64,000 nucleotides of DNA from Streptomyces camponoticapitis (lineage in GTDB: Bacteria > Actinomycetota > Actinomycetes > Streptomycetales > Streptomycetaceae): the NCBI RefSeq assembly GCF_014646115.1, contig NZ_BMMV01000011.1, forward strand, positions 114,633 through 178,632. Reading direction: 5' to 3'. The notes beneath the pieces are model-generated. The model saw only the letters and a list, made by a program, of their open reading frames with translations. It did no database searches and was not told the origin of the DNA. Each line of letters opens with the position of its first letter. The first letter of the stretch is position 1. This document shows positions 1-10,588 of this stretch, piece after piece. A program made the translations under genes and the position numbers.

Positions 1-55
1 CCCGTACCCCTACCGGGCGGTACGGGACGCCGCCGCTTCCGTAGCCCCGGTCGAT

Positions 56-85
56 GTCACCGAGGCGTCTGGGGAGAGGTAGGGT
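56..85 (+). promoter_or_regulatory. Candidate gap promoter
   Basis: A hexamer TAGGGT at 80-85 matches the actinobacterial -10 consensus (TAGRRT). The -35 region near 55-61 (TGTCACC) is weak. It lies about 75 bp upstream of the gap start. This is inference from hexamer matching only. Confidence 0.35.
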
Positions 86-158
86 CATAACTGGTCGGGG
101 ACATCCCATACGCACTCGCCGGCGTCGAAACCCGGCGTACCAACGAGGAGATCGGTTC

Positions 159-1163
<1,005 letters not shown>

Positions 1164-1194
1164 CAGCGGTCCGGTAGGCAACTCCCGATGTGAA

Positions 1195-1240
1195 CGACAG
1201 GGCTCGTGCGGCGCGACGTGGCGCTGACCGGGCCCTGTCG
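1195..1240 (+). terminator. Hairpin between gap and pgk
   Basis: A perfect 9-bp stem (CGACAGGGC at 1195-1203 with GCCCTGTCG at 1232-1240) closes a 28-base loop and is not followed by a T run. It could reduce read-through from gap into pgk or protect the gap message. Which of these it does cannot be told from sequence. Confidence 0.45.
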
Positions 1241-1321
1241 TCTGTGTGCTGTCTGTGCTCGCTCTTCTGTGTGCTCGCGACGTCGCGGGACGTGGAGCCG
1301 CTCTCAAGGAGTCACTGATAC

Positions 1322-2533
1322 ATGAAGACGATCGACGAACTTCTCGACGAAGGGGTCGCCGGCAAGCGCGTCTTCGTCCGGGCCGACCTCAATGTGCCGC
1401 TCGACGGCACCACCATCACGGACGACGGCCGGATTCGCGCCGTGCGGCCGACCGTCTCCAGGCTCGCCGAGGCCGGCGCCCGGGTGATCGTGGCCTCGCA
1501 CCTGGGCCGCCCGAAGGGCGCGCCGGACCCCGCCTTCTCGCTGGCCCCCGCCGCCGCGCGGCTCGGTGAACTCCTCGGCGCCGACGTCGCGTTCGCGACC
1601 GACACCGTCGGAGACTCGGCGAAGGCGGTCGTCGGTGCCCTGAAGGACGGACAGGTCGCCGTCCTGGAGAACCTCCGCTTCAACGCCGGTGAGACCTCGA
1701 AGGACGACGCCGAGCGCGGGGCCTTCGCCGACCGGCTCGCCGAGCTGGCCGACCTCTACGTGGGCGACGGCTTCGGCGCCGTACACCGCAAGCACGCCTC
1801 GGTCTACGACCTGCCGGCCCGGCTGTCGCACGCGGCGGGCGGTCTGATCGCCACCGAGGTCGGTGTGCTCAAGAAGCTCACCGAGGACGTCGAGCGGCCG
1901 TACGCGGTCGTCCTCGGCGGCGCCAAGGTCTCCGACAAGCTCGGCGTCATCGACCATCTGCTGGAGAAGGCCGACCGCATCCTGATCGGCGGCGGCATGG
2001 CGTACACCTTCCTCAAGGCCCAGGGCCACGAGGTCGGCGCCTCGCTGCTCCAGGAGGACCAGATCCCGGCCGTCCAGGAGTATCTGAAGCGCGCCGACGA
2101 GCGGGGCGTGGAGTTCGTCCTGCCGGTCGACGTCCTGGTCGCACCGGCCTTCCCCGACCTGAAGACCAAGGCACCGGCCAACCCGACGACCGTCGCAGTC
2201 GACGCCATCCCCTCGGACGGGATGGGGCTGGACAGCGGTCCGGAGACCAACCGGCTGTACTCGTCGAAGCTCGCCGACGCGGCCACCGTCTTCTGGAACG
2301 GTCCCATGGGGGTCTTCGAGCACCCCGACTACGCCGAGGGCACCCGGGCCGTCGCCCAGGCCCTGATCGACTCCGACGCCTTCACGGTCGTCGGTGGTGG
2401 CGACTCCGCCGCCGCCGTCCGGATCCTCGGATTCGACGAAAACGCATTCGGCCACATTTCGACCGGTGGCGGCGCCAGCCTCGAATACCTCGAGGGCAAG
2501 ACGCTTCCCGGCCTCGCCGCACTGGAGGACTGA
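1322..2533 (+). CDS. pgk: Phosphoglycerate kinase
   Basis: Transfers the acyl phosphate of 1,3-bisphosphoglycerate to ADP, giving ATP and 3-phosphoglycerate. The 403-residue length is normal. The signature VFVRADLNVP occupies residues 17-26, HLGRPKG follows in the N-terminal domain, and NGPMGVFE and the GGGDSAAAV nucleotide loop are in the C-terminal domain. The ATG at 1322 has AAGGAG at 1306-1311. It lies 158 bp after gap with a hairpin between, and its stop is 7 bp before tpiA, so pgk and tpiA are probably cotranscribed. Confidence 0.97.
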   Translation: MKTIDELLDEGVAGKRVFVRADLNVPLDGTTITDDGRIRAVRPTVSRLAEAGARVIVASHLGRPKGAPDPAFSLAPAAARLGELLGADVAFATDTVGDSAKAVVGALKDGQVAVLENLRFNAGETSKDDAERGAFADRLAELADLYVGDGFGAVHRKHASVYDLPARLSHAAGGLIATEVGVLKKLTEDVERPYAVVLGGAKVSDKLGVIDHLLEKADRILIGGGMAYTFLKAQGHEVGASLLQEDQIPAVQEYLKRADERGVEFVLPVDVLVAPAFPDLKTKAPANPTTVAVDAIPSDGMGLDSGPETNRLYSSKLADAATVFWNGPMGVFEHPDYAEGTRAVAQALIDSDAFTVVGGGDSAAAVRILGFDENAFGHISTGGGASLEYLEGKTLPGLAALED

Positions 2534-2540
2534 CCTACTG

Positions 2541-3341
2541 ATGGCAGCTGAAACCCCGACCGAGAAGACCGCCCGTACCCCGCTGATGGCGGGCAACTGG
2601 AAGATGAACCTCAACCACCTCGAGGCCATCGCGCACGTCCAGAAGCTCGCCTTCGCCCTGACCGACAAGGACCACGACGCGGTCGAGACGGCCGTCCTGG
2701 TGCCGTTCACGGACCTGCGGTCCGTGCAGACGCTGGTCGACGGCGACAAGCTCAAGATCAAGTACGGCGCCCAGGACATCTCGTCCCACGACTCCGGCGC
2801 GTACACCGGCGAGGTCTCCGGGCCGATGCTGGCCAAGCTGAAGTGCACGTACGTGGCCGTCGGCCACAGCGAGCGCCGTCAGTACCACGCCGAGACCGAC
2901 GAGATCTGCAACGCGAAGGTGCGGGCCGCCTTCAAGCACGGGCTGACCCCGATCCTCTGCGTCGGCGAGGGGCTGGACGTCCGCAAGGCCGGCGAGCAGG
3001 TCCCGTACACGCTGGCGCAGCTCGACGGCGGCCTCAAGGACGTCCCGGCCGACCAGGCCGGGACCGTCGTGATCGCGTACGAGCCGGTGTGGGCCATCGG
3101 CACCGGCGAGGTGGCCACCCCCGAGGACGCTCAGGAGGTCTGCGGAGCGATCCGCGGGCGGCTCGCGGAGCTGTACTCGCAGGAGCTGGCCGACCAGGTC
3201 CGTATTCAGTACGGCGGCTCGGTGAAGGCCGGGAATGTCGCCGCGATCATGGCGCAGCCGGATGTGGACGGCGCCCTTGTCGGCGGTGCGGCGCTGGACG
3301 CCGAGGAGTTCGTCAAGATCGTCAGGTTCCGCGACCAGTAA
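2541..3341 (+). CDS. tpiA: Triosephosphate isomerase
   Basis: Interconverts dihydroxyacetone phosphate and glyceraldehyde 3-phosphate. The frame is open back into pgk, but the ATG at 2541 gives a 266-residue protein whose N-terminus precedes the conserved AGNWKMN (Lys21). Catalytic His109 is in VAVGHSERR and catalytic Glu181 in AYEPVWAIGTG. The Shine-Dalgarno GGAGG (2524-2528) lies inside the last codons of pgk, consistent with translational coupling. A strong hairpin follows the gene. Confidence 0.97.
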   Translation: MAAETPTEKTARTPLMAGNWKMNLNHLEAIAHVQKLAFALTDKDHDAVETAVLVPFTDLRSVQTLVDGDKLKIKYGAQDISSHDSGAYTGEVSGPMLAKLKCTYVAVGHSERRQYHAETDEICNAKVRAAFKHGLTPILCVGEGLDVRKAGEQVPYTLAQLDGGLKDVPADQAGTVVIAYEPVWAIGTGEVATPEDAQEVCGAIRGRLAELYSQELADQVRIQYGGSVKAGNVAAIMAQPDVDGALVGGAALDAEEFVKIVRFRDQ

Positions 3342-3372
3342 GTATGCGAGGGCGCGGATCCGTCGTACCCTG

Positions 3373-3414
3373 ACGGGGGCCGACCGGCATCTCATATGTG
3401 CCGCCGGCCCCCGT
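3373..3414 (+). terminator. Terminator after tpiA
   Basis: A GC-rich stem pairs ACGGGGGCC (from 3373) with GGCCCCCGT (to 3414). It continues across a small internal loop with CGGCA/TGCCG and has an AT-rich apical loop. It lies 31 bp past the tpiA stop and ends before secG, separating the glycolytic genes from secG. Confidence 0.7.
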
Positions 3415-3479
3415 TGTCCACGAAAGTTCCGTCCAATCCCGATTCAATTCGAGAGAATTCCGGAAAGTAGGGTCCAGCC

Positions 3480-3716
3480 GTGATTATGGGGTTCTCGATC
3501 GCCCTGATCGTCTTCAGCCTGCTGCTGATGCTGCTGGTGCTGATGCACAAGGGGAAGGGCGGCGGTCTCTCCGACATGTTCGGTGGCGGCATGCAGTCGT
3601 CCGTCGGTGGTTCCTCGGTCGCCGAGCGTAACCTCGACCGCATTACCATCGTGGTCGGTATGGGATGGTTCGCCTGCATTGTCGTGCTTGGTCTGCTGAT
3701 GAAGCTGGACAGCTGA
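3480..3716 (+). CDS. secG: Protein translocase subunit SecG
   Basis: Small auxiliary subunit of the SecYEG preprotein channel in the cytoplasmic membrane. The 78-residue product has two hydrophobic helices (about residues 3-22 and 53-73) joined by a Gly/Ser-rich cytoplasmic loop containing GGLSDMFGGG, the typical SecG layout. The GTG start at 3480 is chosen because TM1 begins immediately after it. A GGAAAG stretch at 3461-3466 is a weak ribosome site. secG following tpiA is a common arrangement in Gram-positive bacteria. Confidence 0.93.
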   Translation: MIMGFSIALIVFSLLLMLLVLMHKGKGGGLSDMFGGGMQSSVGGSSVAERNLDRITIVVGMGWFACIVVLGLLMKLDS

Positions 3717-3797
3717 CCGGTCGTACAGTACGTCGCCGGGGGCGCGGCCTATCATGAGGCCCTGCGTCCCGGCGGTGGGGGGTGTAACTCCACGCAC

Positions 3798-3825
3798 TGG
3801 ACGCGCGTTGGGCCATACGTAGACT
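3798..3825 (+). promoter_or_regulatory. Candidate promoter of the RbpA-family gene
   Basis: TGGACG at 3798-3803 and TAGACT at 3820-3825 are separated by 16 bases and lie 72 bp upstream of the GTG at 3898. The -10 hexamer matches the vegetative sigma consensus at five of six positions. This is pattern matching only. Confidence 0.4.
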
Positions 3826-3897
3826 GGGGCGCTCGACAGCGGGGATGCCTCTCGACGCTTGATGCTTGCGGCACCATTCACGCAGGGAGTTACGACC

Positions 3898-4233
3898 GTG
3901 GCAAGTGGCAACGCGATCCGGGGAAGCCGGGTCGGAGCGGGGCCGATGGGTGAGGCCGAGCGTGGCGAGTCCGCGCCACGCCTGCGCATCTCCTTCTGGT
4001 GCTCCAACGAGCACGAGACGCAGCCGAGCTTCGCCAGTGACGCACAGGTTCCGGACACGTGGGACTGCCCACGGTGCGGATTCCCGGCCGGCCAGGACCG
4101 GGACAACCCCCCGGACCCACCGCGTACCGAGCCGTACAAGACACACCTCGCCTATGTACGCGAGCGGCGCAGCGACGCGGACGGCGAGGCGATTCTCGCT
4201 GAAGCCCTCGCCAAACTGCGTGGCGAGATCTAA
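3898..4233 (+). CDS. RbpA-family RNA polymerase-binding protein (paralogue)
   Basis: A 111-residue protein that aligns along its length with the actinobacterial RNA polymerase-binding protein RbpA. The N-terminal AIRGSRVGA corresponds to LRGSRLGA of mycobacterial RbpA. The zinc-ribbon-like core has Cys in SFWCSNEHE and in TWDCPRCG. The C-terminal YKTHLAYVRERRS followed by a helix matches the RTHWDMLLERRS sigma-interaction region. RbpA proper stabilises sigma binding and open complexes. Here the Trp, Met and most acidic helix residues of that region are changed, so sigma preference may differ. The GTG at 3898 is preceded by AGGGAG at 3884-3889; an upstream in-frame ATG at 3859 has no such site. 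I treat it as a paralogue, because Streptomyces also encode RbpA elsewhere. Confidence 0.8.
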   Translation: MASGNAIRGSRVGAGPMGEAERGESAPRLRISFWCSNEHETQPSFASDAQVPDTWDCPRCGFPAGQDRDNPPDPPRTEPYKTHLAYVRERRSDADGEAILAEALAKLRGEI

Positions 4234-4344
4234 GCATTCATCCGGCCGGACACCCAAAGGTGCCCGGCCGGTGCCGTTTTCGCGGACGGCCGATTGTCAG
4301 TGGCATCCCTTACGGTCCGAAGAGGAAGACCGAAAGGGAGAGTT

Positions 4345-5637
4345 GTGACGACGGACGAGTCGACGGCCGGGACGGAGGCCGGGGCGACACCCGATGCGCC
4401 GGTGGACGCACCGGTCGACGCCCCGGCGGCCGAGGAGAAGCCGGCCCCGGCGCGAGTGCCCGCGTGGCGTGGGGGATTCGGCAGGCTCTGGAGCGCCGCC
4501 GTGATCTCCCGGTTCGGGGACTCGCTGCGTACGGCCGCACTGCCGCTGCTCGCCGCCTCGTTGACCGACGACCCCCTCCTCATCGCCTCGGTGACCGCCT
4601 GCGGCTATGTGCCCTGGCTGCTGTTCGGACTGCTGGGCGGCGCGGTCGCCGACCGGGTGGACCAGCGGCGGGCGATGTGGGCCGTGGATCTCGCGCGTGG
4701 CGTGCTGATGGCGGGGTTCGCGCTCGCGGTCGCACAGGGCCACGGCACGATCGCGCTGCTGCTCGCCCTCGCCTTCTTGCTGACCACCCTCCAGACCCTC
4801 TTCGACAACGCCGCCACGGCCCTGCTGCCCGCCGTGGTTCCCCGCGAGACGCTGGCCGGCGCCAACGCCCGCCTCATGACCGGCCAGCAGGTCGCGAGCG
4901 GCTTCCTGGCGGCGCCGCTGGTCCCCGCGCTCCTGGTCATCGGCGCGTCCGCCCCCTTCGCGGCCAACGCGGCCACCTATGTCGTCGGCGCGCTGCTCAT
5001 CGCCTCCCTGCGGACCGACGCCCCGGCGAAGGCCCCGAGGGCGGCGGGCAGCACCCTGCGCGCGGAGATGGCGGACGGGACACGCGCGCTGTGGCGGGAC
5101 AGCGCACTGCGGGGTCTGTCCGTGGCGACCGCCCTGTCGAACATCGGCATGGGCGCCCTGATCGCCACCCTCGTCCTGCACATCACCGGCTGGCTGTCCG
5201 CGGGCAACAGCGGATACGCGGCGGTCATCACCGCCTACGGCGTCGCCAGTGTCGTCGGCGGGCTCGTCGCACCGCGGCTCGCCCTCCGGATCGGGCGGAC
5301 CCGGAGCATCCTGGTCGCCGGGATCGTCCAGACCTGCGCGCTGGTCGTCCTGGGGACGGTGCGCGACCTGTGGGTGGCCGTCGCGGCCATGGCCGTGTTC
5401 GCGGTGATGGGCATGGTGTGGAACGTGAACCAGGCGACGCTGATACAGGAGCGGAGCCCCGCCGAGATGCTCGGCCGGATCAGCTCCGCCTTCCGCACAC
5501 TTGCCATCGGCGGCGCCCCGCTCGGCGCGCTGCTCGGCGGCCTGGCCGCGGCCGCCTGGGGGCTCAACACGCCCGCGCTGCTGGCGGCCGGTGCGTTCAC
5601 GCTCGCTGTCGCATCGCTCGGCGCTCTGATCAATTAG
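4345..5637 (+). CDS. MFS transporter
   Basis: A 430-residue membrane protein of the major facilitator superfamily with an Ala/Pro-rich acidic N-terminal tail (about 45 residues) and then 10-12 predicted helices. The loop after TM2 (GGAVADRVDQRRAMW) is the MFS A-motif, and the overall look is that of drug or siderophore exporters of the DHA3/EntS group. The substrate is unknown. The GTG at 4345 is preferred to one at 4294 because AAAGGGAG (4333-4340) precedes it. It sits between the RbpA-like gene and pgi, and its position in a sugar-phosphate cluster does not by itself indicate a substrate. Confidence 0.85.
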   Translation: MTTDESTAGTEAGATPDAPVDAPVDAPAAEEKPAPARVPAWRGGFGRLWSAAVISRFGDSLRTAALPLLAASLTDDPLLIASVTACGYVPWLLFGLLGGAVADRVDQRRAMWAVDLARGVLMAGFALAVAQGHGTIALLLALAFLLTTLQTLFDNAATALLPAVVPRETLAGANARLMTGQQVASGFLAAPLVPALLVIGASAPFAANAATYVVGALLIASLRTDAPAKAPRAAGSTLRAEMADGTRALWRDSALRGLSVATALSNIGMGALIATLVLHITGWLSAGNSGYAAVITAYGVASVVGGLVAPRLALRIGRTRSILVAGIVQTCALVVLGTVRDLWVAVAAMAVFAVMGMVWNVNQATLIQERSPAEMLGRISSAFRTLAIGGAPLGALLGGLAAAAWGLNTPALLAAGAFTLAVASLGALIN

Positions 5638-5706
5638 GTTGGGAGGGCAGCTGGGCACCGCACTCACGCAGGCAGTCACGTACGAGAAGAAGTGGGCTGA
5701 AGCAAG

Positions 5707-7386
<1,680 letters not shown>

Positions 7387-7390
7387 GCCG

Positions 7391-7891
7391 ATGAGCCAGG
7401 GGGAGGAGCGGCGGCTCAGGCCGCCGAACAACACGCTGAACGAGAGGGCGGTCGCCTGGTGGCGTGCGCAGTGGCTGCTGCTCACCCTGGCGCCGGTGGC
7501 CGTCCTCGCCGTGCTGGGCGCGCTCATAGCCCCGGCCCGCACCTGGCTGCTGGTGCCAGCCGCCGTCCTCGCGGTGCTGGGTCTGGCCTGCACGGTGTTC
7601 ATGCCGATGTGGTGGTTCCGGGTGCACCGCTGGGAGGTGACGGACGAGGCGGTCTACGTCCGTACCGGCTACTTCTGGCAGGAGTGGCGGATCGCGCCGA
7701 TGTCCCGGATCCAGACCGTGGACACCGTACGGGGCCCGCTGGAGCAGCTGTTCAAGCTCTCCACCGTCATCGTCACCACCGCGTCCTCCAAAGGAGCGGT
7801 ACGGATCGAGGGGCTCGGCCATGAACTCGCGGCGGAACTGGCCGAGCGGCTGACGCACATAACCCAGGCGACGCCCGGGGACGCGACGTGA
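7391..7891 (+). CDS. PH domain-containing membrane protein (YdbS-like)
   Basis: A 166-residue protein with two adjacent hydrophobic helices (about residues 26-68) followed by a bacterial PH-like (bPH2/YdbS) domain. In that domain WWFRVHRWEVTDEAVYVRTGYFWQEW and the IQTVDTVRGPLEQLF strand-turn are characteristic. The role of such pairs is not established; they are membrane-anchored and usually come as YdbS plus YdbT, as here. Its stop overlaps the GTG of the following gene by 4 bases, so the two are translationally coupled. Confidence 0.8.
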   Translation: MSQGEERRLRPPNNTLNERAVAWWRAQWLLLTLAPVAVLAVLGALIAPARTWLLVPAAVLAVLGLACTVFMPMWWFRVHRWEVTDEAVYVRTGYFWQEWRIAPMSRIQTVDTVRGPLEQLFKLSTVIVTTASSKGAVRIEGLGHELAAELAERLTHITQATPGDAT

Positions 7892-9405
7892 GCACGGTCG
7901 CGGTGCCCGCGCCCGGGGAGGGATGGCGCAAGCTCGACAAGCGCACCCTGCTGGTCACCGCAGCCGTCATGTCCGGCGTCGCCTGCGGAGCCGGAGTACC
8001 GACCGTCATCGGGCTCGCAGGCGGTATGGGGCTGGGGCGCGCGCTCGCCTGGGTCCTGCCCCCGGCCCTGCTGCTGATCGCCGGTGGAACCGGTGCCGAC
8101 TACATCCGATGGCGCCGCACCCGCTACCGAACAGGTCCCGACCGGGCCGAGCTCCACACAGGGCTGTTCCTGGTCAAACGCCGGTCACTGGGACGCGAAC
8201 GGATCAGGACCGTCGACCTCACGGCCAACCTTCTGCTGCGGATCCTCGGCCTGGTGAAGGTCCGCATCGGTACGGGGGAGCAGACCGGCGGCGAATCCAC
8301 CCTCGAACTCGACCCGGTCACCCGCGCGGAGGGTGAGCGCCTCCGTACGGAACTGCTGGACCGCACCCCTTCCGATGCCGCCGACGGAGCGCACCGGGAC
8401 GGCATGCTGGCTTCTCTGGACCCCCGCTGGATCCGGTACGCCCCTCTCTCCTTCGTCGCGCCCCTGCTGGGCGGCGCGGCGGCGGGTGGCGTGATGCAGG
8501 TCGGCGAGTGGTTCGGGGTCCAGCACGAGGTGCTCGTCTGGATCGGTGACCGGTTCCGGGGCACCTCGATCGTTGTCATGATCGTCGTGCTCCTGGCCGC
8601 CGCGCTCCTGGCCGGCGTGGTCGGCTCGCTCGGCCTCTGGGTCGAGATGTGGTGGAACTACCGGCTGGAGCGGGAGCCCGGTGGCACGCTGCGCGTGCGG
8701 CGAGGTCTCTTCACCTCCCGGTCCGTCTCGATAGAGGAACGCAGGCTGCGGGGCGTGGAGCTGGTCGAACCGCTCGGTGTGCGGCTCGTCGGCGCCGCGC
8801 GCGTCGACGCCGTCGCGACGGGGATCGCCCAGGACGACGACGACAAGCACACCGACCTCAAGACGCTGCTGCCGGCCGCGCCGAGGGCGCTCGCCGACGA
8901 GGTGGCCGCGCGGGTCCTGCGCGAGACGACCTCCCCGACGAGCACGGCCCGGCTGACACCGCACCCGCTCGCCGCGCGTGGGCGGCGGCTGCGGTGGGCG
9001 GTGGGGTCCGCGCTGGTGCCGGTGCTGGTGCTGGTGGTACTCGGTCTGCTCGTGACCGATGTGCTGCTGCCGATCGCGGCCGGGTGCGCGGTGGTGCTGG
9101 TCCCCATCGCGGTGGCGCTGGCACTGGACGCGTACCGCAATCTGGGGCATGGGCTCAGCGGGGGGTACTTGGTGGCGCGGTCGGGGACGGTGCGGCGGTC
9201 GACGGTCGTGCTGCAGCGCGGTGGGGTTGTCGGGTGGACGGTGAAGCAGTCGTACTTTCAGCGGCGGGCCGGGTTGGTGACGCTGACGGCGACGACGGCC
9301 GCGGGGGAGGGCGGGTATCACGTCTACGACGTGGGGGCGGGGGAGGGCGTGGCGTTCGCGGCGGAGGCGGTGCCGGGGTTGTTGGAGCCGTTCCTGGAGG
9401 AGTAG
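7888..9405 (+). CDS. Multi-PH-domain membrane protein (YdbT-like)
   Basis: A 505-residue partner of the preceding protein. Three bPH2-like modules are visible: about residues 70-150 (YRTGPDRAELHTGLF, RIRTVDL), 255-330 (GGTLRVRRGLFTSRSVSIEERRLRGVEL) and 415-500 (SGGYLVARSGTVRRSTVVL). Pairs of transmembrane helices separate them (about 25-65, 180-245, 365-405). The gene starts at a GTG overlapping the upstream stop (GTGA). The C-terminal third is unusually G-rich on the coding strand, with long G runs. Function unknown. Confidence 0.8.
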   Translation: MSTVAVPAPGEGWRKLDKRTLLVTAAVMSGVACGAGVPTVIGLAGGMGLGRALAWVLPPALLLIAGGTGADYIRWRRTRYRTGPDRAELHTGLFLVKRRSLGRERIRTVDLTANLLLRILGLVKVRIGTGEQTGGESTLELDPVTRAEGERLRTELLDRTPSDAADGAHRDGMLASLDPRWIRYAPLSFVAPLLGGAAAGGVMQVGEWFGVQHEVLVWIGDRFRGTSIVVMIVVLLAAALLAGVVGSLGLWVEMWWNYRLEREPGGTLRVRRGLFTSRSVSIEERRLRGVELVEPLGVRLVGAARVDAVATGIAQDDDDKHTDLKTLLPAAPRALADEVAARVLRETTSPTSTARLTPHPLAARGRRLRWAVGSALVPVLVLVVLGLLVTDVLLPIAAGCAVVLVPIAVALALDAYRNLGHGLSGGYLVARSGTVRRSTVVLQRGGVVGWTVKQSYFQRRAGLVTLTATTAAGEGGYHVYDVGAGEGVAFAAEAVPGLLEPFLEE

Positions 9406-9491
9406 CGGGGGGTGGTGGGGCGGGGCGGGGCGCCTGCGGCGGGCCTGTTCCCCTACCCGCCCCTTCCCACAACCGGGGCTCCGCCCCGGAC

Positions 9492-9665
9492 CCCGTACGG
9501 CCTTCGGCCGTGCCCTCAAACGCCGGGCGGGCTGATTGCGGGGGCTCCGCGCCTGACCCGTACGGCCTTCGGCCGTGCCCTCAAACGCCGGGCGGGCTAT
9601 TTGTCGGGCCTCAGCCCCGGACGCGGGACGGTCTGCGGCTGTGGTCTTGAACGACCGGGCGGGCT
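9492..9665. repeat. Streptomyces-type extragenic repeat, two perfect copies plus one decayed
   Basis: This lies in the 400-bp stretch between two convergent genes (9406-9805). A 42-bp unit beginning CCCGTACGGCCTTCGGCCGT and ending CGCCGGGCGGGCT occurs perfectly at 9492-9533 and 9557-9598, a 65-bp period. A diverged third copy lies at about 9624-9665. Each copy contains the small palindrome ACGGCCTTCGGCCGT. Elements resembling this are frequent between Streptomyces genes. I see no coding potential here. Confidence 0.75.
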
Positions 9666-9705
9666 GGAGTTCGGGCGCTGGAACGCTATCGGGACCCACT
9701 GACAG

Positions 9706-9744
9706 CGACGGCCCGGGCCGCCGGGGAGGCGGACCGGGCCGTCG
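9706..9744. terminator. Bidirectional hairpin between the convergent operons
   Basis: A perfect 11-bp stem (CGACGGCCCGG at 9706-9716 with CCGGGCCGTCG at 9734-9744) closes a 17-base loop. It lies between the convergent PH-domain operon and pgl, where it can serve as a factor-independent terminator for either strand. Confidence 0.65.
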
Positions 9745-9805
9745 GGCCGGCGAGGTGGTGTTCCGTCAGGCGAACGCCCGCGGAATCAGGCGCACTCGCG
9801 GCGGA

Positions 9806-10588
9806 TCAGGCGGACGCCGCCGGATACAGCGCCTGCGGCAGCTTCGACGCCGCCGGCTCGTCCAGAAGCCACAGCGTCCGCGCGCGGCCGTACGCCCCCG
9901 CCGCGGGGGCCTGGATCTCGCCCGCCCCGGAGAGGGCGATCTCCGCCGCCCGCGCCTTGTCCTCGCCCGCCGCCAGCAGCCACACCTCGTGCGCCGCCCG
10001 GATCGCGGGCAGGGTCAGCGAGATGCGCAGCGGCGGTGGCTTCGGGGCGCCGTGTACCGCGACCACCGTGCGTTCGGTCTCCCGGACGCCGGGCAGCTCC
10101 GGGAAGAGCGAGGCCACATGGGTGTCCGGGCCCACGCCGAGCATCAGCACGTCGAAGGACGGGACCCGGGCGTGGTCCTCCGGCCGCGCGGCGGCGGCCA
10201 GCTCCGTCTCGTACGCGGCTGCCGCCGCCTCGATGTCGGAGCCGTACGGGCCGTCGGACGCCGGCATCGCGTGGACTCGCGAGGGGTCCAGCGGTACCGA
10301 GTCCAGCAGCGCCGCCCGCGCCTGGGTGATGTTGCGTTCCGGGTCGCCCTCCGGGAGGAAGCGTTCGTCGCCCCACCAGAGGTCGAGCCGGGTCCAGTCG
10401 ACCGCGTCCCGGGCGGGCGCCTCGGACAGTGCGGCCAGCAGGCCGTTGCCGTTGCGCCCGCCGGTCAGGACGATCGACGCGGAACCCCGCGAGGACTGGG
10501 CGTCCACGATCTTCGTGATCAGCCGGGCCGCCGCGGCACACGCCATCAGCTGCTTGTCGCGGTGGACGACGAGTTGCGGAACGCTCAC
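9806..10588 (-). CDS. pgl: 6-phosphogluconolactonase
   Basis: Hydrolyses 6-phosphogluconolactone to 6-phosphogluconate, the step after Zwf. The 260-residue product has the SIVLTGGRNG phosphate loop, the DLWWGDERFLPEGDPERN signature and the LMLGVGPDTHVASLFP motif of the SOL/DevB family. In typical family members the last reads GxGxDGHTASLFPG; here Pro-Asp-Thr-His replaces Asp-Gly-His-Thr. The start is a GTG at 10588 overlapping the opcA stop (GTGA). It is the last gene of the reverse tkt-tal-zwf-opcA-pgl unit. Confidence 0.93.
   Translation of the reverse strand: MSVPQLVVHRDKQLMACAAAARLITKIVDAQSSRGSASIVLTGGRNGNGLLAALSEAPARDAVDWTRLDLWWGDERFLPEGDPERNITQARAALLDSVPLDPSRVHAMPASDGPYGSDIEAAAAAYETELAAAARPEDHARVPSFDVLMLGVGPDTHVASLFPELPGVRETERTVVAVHGAPKPPPLRISLTLPAIRAAHEVWLLAAGEDKARAAEIALSGAGEIQAPAAGAYGRARTLWLLDEPAASKLPQALYPAASA

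Noticed and set aside
54..158. N-terminal extension of GAPDH
   Set aside because: The extension is Arg-rich and unlike any GAPDH, while a good ribosome site and the conserved N-terminus point to the GTG at 159.
9486..9600. CRISPR-like array
   Set aside because: Only two perfect copies and one decayed copy exist, with 23-base spacers that resemble each other and no cas genes. It fits a dispersed extragenic repeat better.
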